The notes under the pieces: model-generated
The model's database searches: none
The model's input: the letters and a program-made list of their open reading frames with translations, nothing else
What the model was told of the DNA's origin: nothing
Shown: piece by piece, positions 5,673 through 5,996 of the stretch
Position numbering within the stretch: the stretch's first letter is position 1
Layout of the letters: each line of letters opens with the position of its first letter
NCBI GenBank assembly: GCA_015520475.1
Contig: WAQA01000176.1
Location: forward strand, 1 to 5,996
Reading direction: 5' to 3'
Origin: Candidatus Bathyarchaeota archaeon
GTDB lineage: Archaea; Thermoproteota; Bathyarchaeia; Bathyarchaeales; WAQA01
DNA length: 5,996 nucleotides
Position numbers and translations under genes: made by a program

Positions 5673-5996
5673 AACCTATCACTCAGAGATTTAATGAAGA
5701 AGAGGAATCCGATAATGATTATTGAGAAGTAAATGGTGAATCCTACTAGACTTAAGAATGTTCTTGCGGCGACAGCGTAGCTCATCAATATCCACAGGAC
5801 AGAGTCGAAGACGAAGAAGATTAAGGCGTAAATGAAGTATTGTTCGGCTCCTGGAAGTGTGAAGTTATGCGCTTCGCCTCGCGGAGGCTGCCCACATTCA
5901 TAAGTTGACTTCTTCACAGGATTCGGGTTTGAGGGTCTCAGGAGCTTTGATGCCATAAGCATCATAAGCAAAGACGCGAAGAATAAGAGGATGAAA
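5669..5996 (-). CDS. nuoA: NuoA, small membrane subunit of complex I, 5' end outside window
   Basis: Three-helix membrane subunit that wraps around NuoH and closes the quinone-cavity entrance. The reading frame is open to the right edge, so the true start lies outside; 108 residues are visible. A first helix (FILLFFASLLMMLM) is followed by the loop NPVKKSTYECGQPPRGEA, the NuoA hallmark (YECG, visible residues 32-35). Then come QYFIYALIFFVFDSVLWIL, the TM2 signature, and a third helix. The typical FDxE of TM2 is FDSV: the aspartate (visible residue 64) is kept but the glutamate two residues on is Val66. Only about 10-20 residues are likely missing. An in-frame TTG at 5971 is not a credible start because it falls inside helix 1. 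The gene overlaps nuoB by ATGA and appears to be the first of the nuo genes. Confidence 0.94.
   Translation of the reverse strand, partial: FILLFFASLLMMLMASKLLRPSNPNPVKKSTYECGQPPRGEAHNFTLPGAEQYFIYALIFFVFDSVLWILMSYAVAARTFLSLVGFTIYFSIIIIGFLFFIKSLSDRL

Noticed and set aside
5971..5971. TTG at 5971 as the start of nuoA
   Set aside because: The frame is open to the window edge and encodes the hydrophobic beginning of helix 1 before this codon, so the real start is outside.

Overview
This window is one strand of a single operon. It encodes most of the core of an archaeal-type respiratory complex I: a NuoA-N / Fpo-like proton-pumping oxidoreductase without an NADH-oxidising module in view. All genes lie on the minus strand, so the operon reads from right to left. 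The order is nuoA (5' end cut off by the window), nuoB, nuoC, nuoD, nuoH, nuoI, nuoJ N-terminal part, a separate nuoJ C-terminal-like gene, a nuoK/MrpC-like gene, and an antiporter-like NuoL/M/N/MrpD subunit whose 3' end is cut off at base 1. I see no plus-strand gene, RNA gene, mobile element or CRISPR array.

The organism is most likely an archaeon, probably of the Thermoproteota/Bathyarchaeia-like group. This is inference from several traits. The J subunit is split into two genes, as in Fpo operons. nuoC and nuoD are separate. AGG and ATA codons are frequent. Shine-Dalgarno sequences match the AGGAGGTGAT pattern, and GTG or TTG starts occur. The lineage cannot be fixed without searches.

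Layout: 5996-3672 holds the NuoA anchor and the peripheral-arm proteins B, C and D. 3663-2626 is NuoH and 2623-2132 is the two-cluster ferredoxin-like NuoI. 2139-1321 holds the small membrane subunits JN, JC and K. After a 92-base gap, the only sizeable one in the window, comes the antiporter-like subunit (1228-1). Genes before that gap overlap or are at most about 10 bases apart, with repeated ATGA junctions that suggest translational coupling.

Working together, electrons from a reduced carrier (ferredoxin, F420H2 or an unseen input module) would pass through the two clusters of NuoI to the terminal cluster in NuoB. They would reduce a membrane quinone or phenazine at the B/D/H interface and drive ion pumping through A/H/J/K and the antiporter subunit. 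NuoD lacks all four Ni-Fe cysteines, so this is not a hydrogenase.

The most interesting observation is that several residues normally conserved along the proton path and quinone site are changed: NuoA FDxE, NuoH PEAE, NuoJ Tyr, NuoK Glu36, antiporter TM7 Lys, and the NuoD quinone-ligand His and Tyr. In addition, the K subunit and the detached J C-terminal piece look more like Mrp/Mbh antiporter parts than canonical complex I parts.
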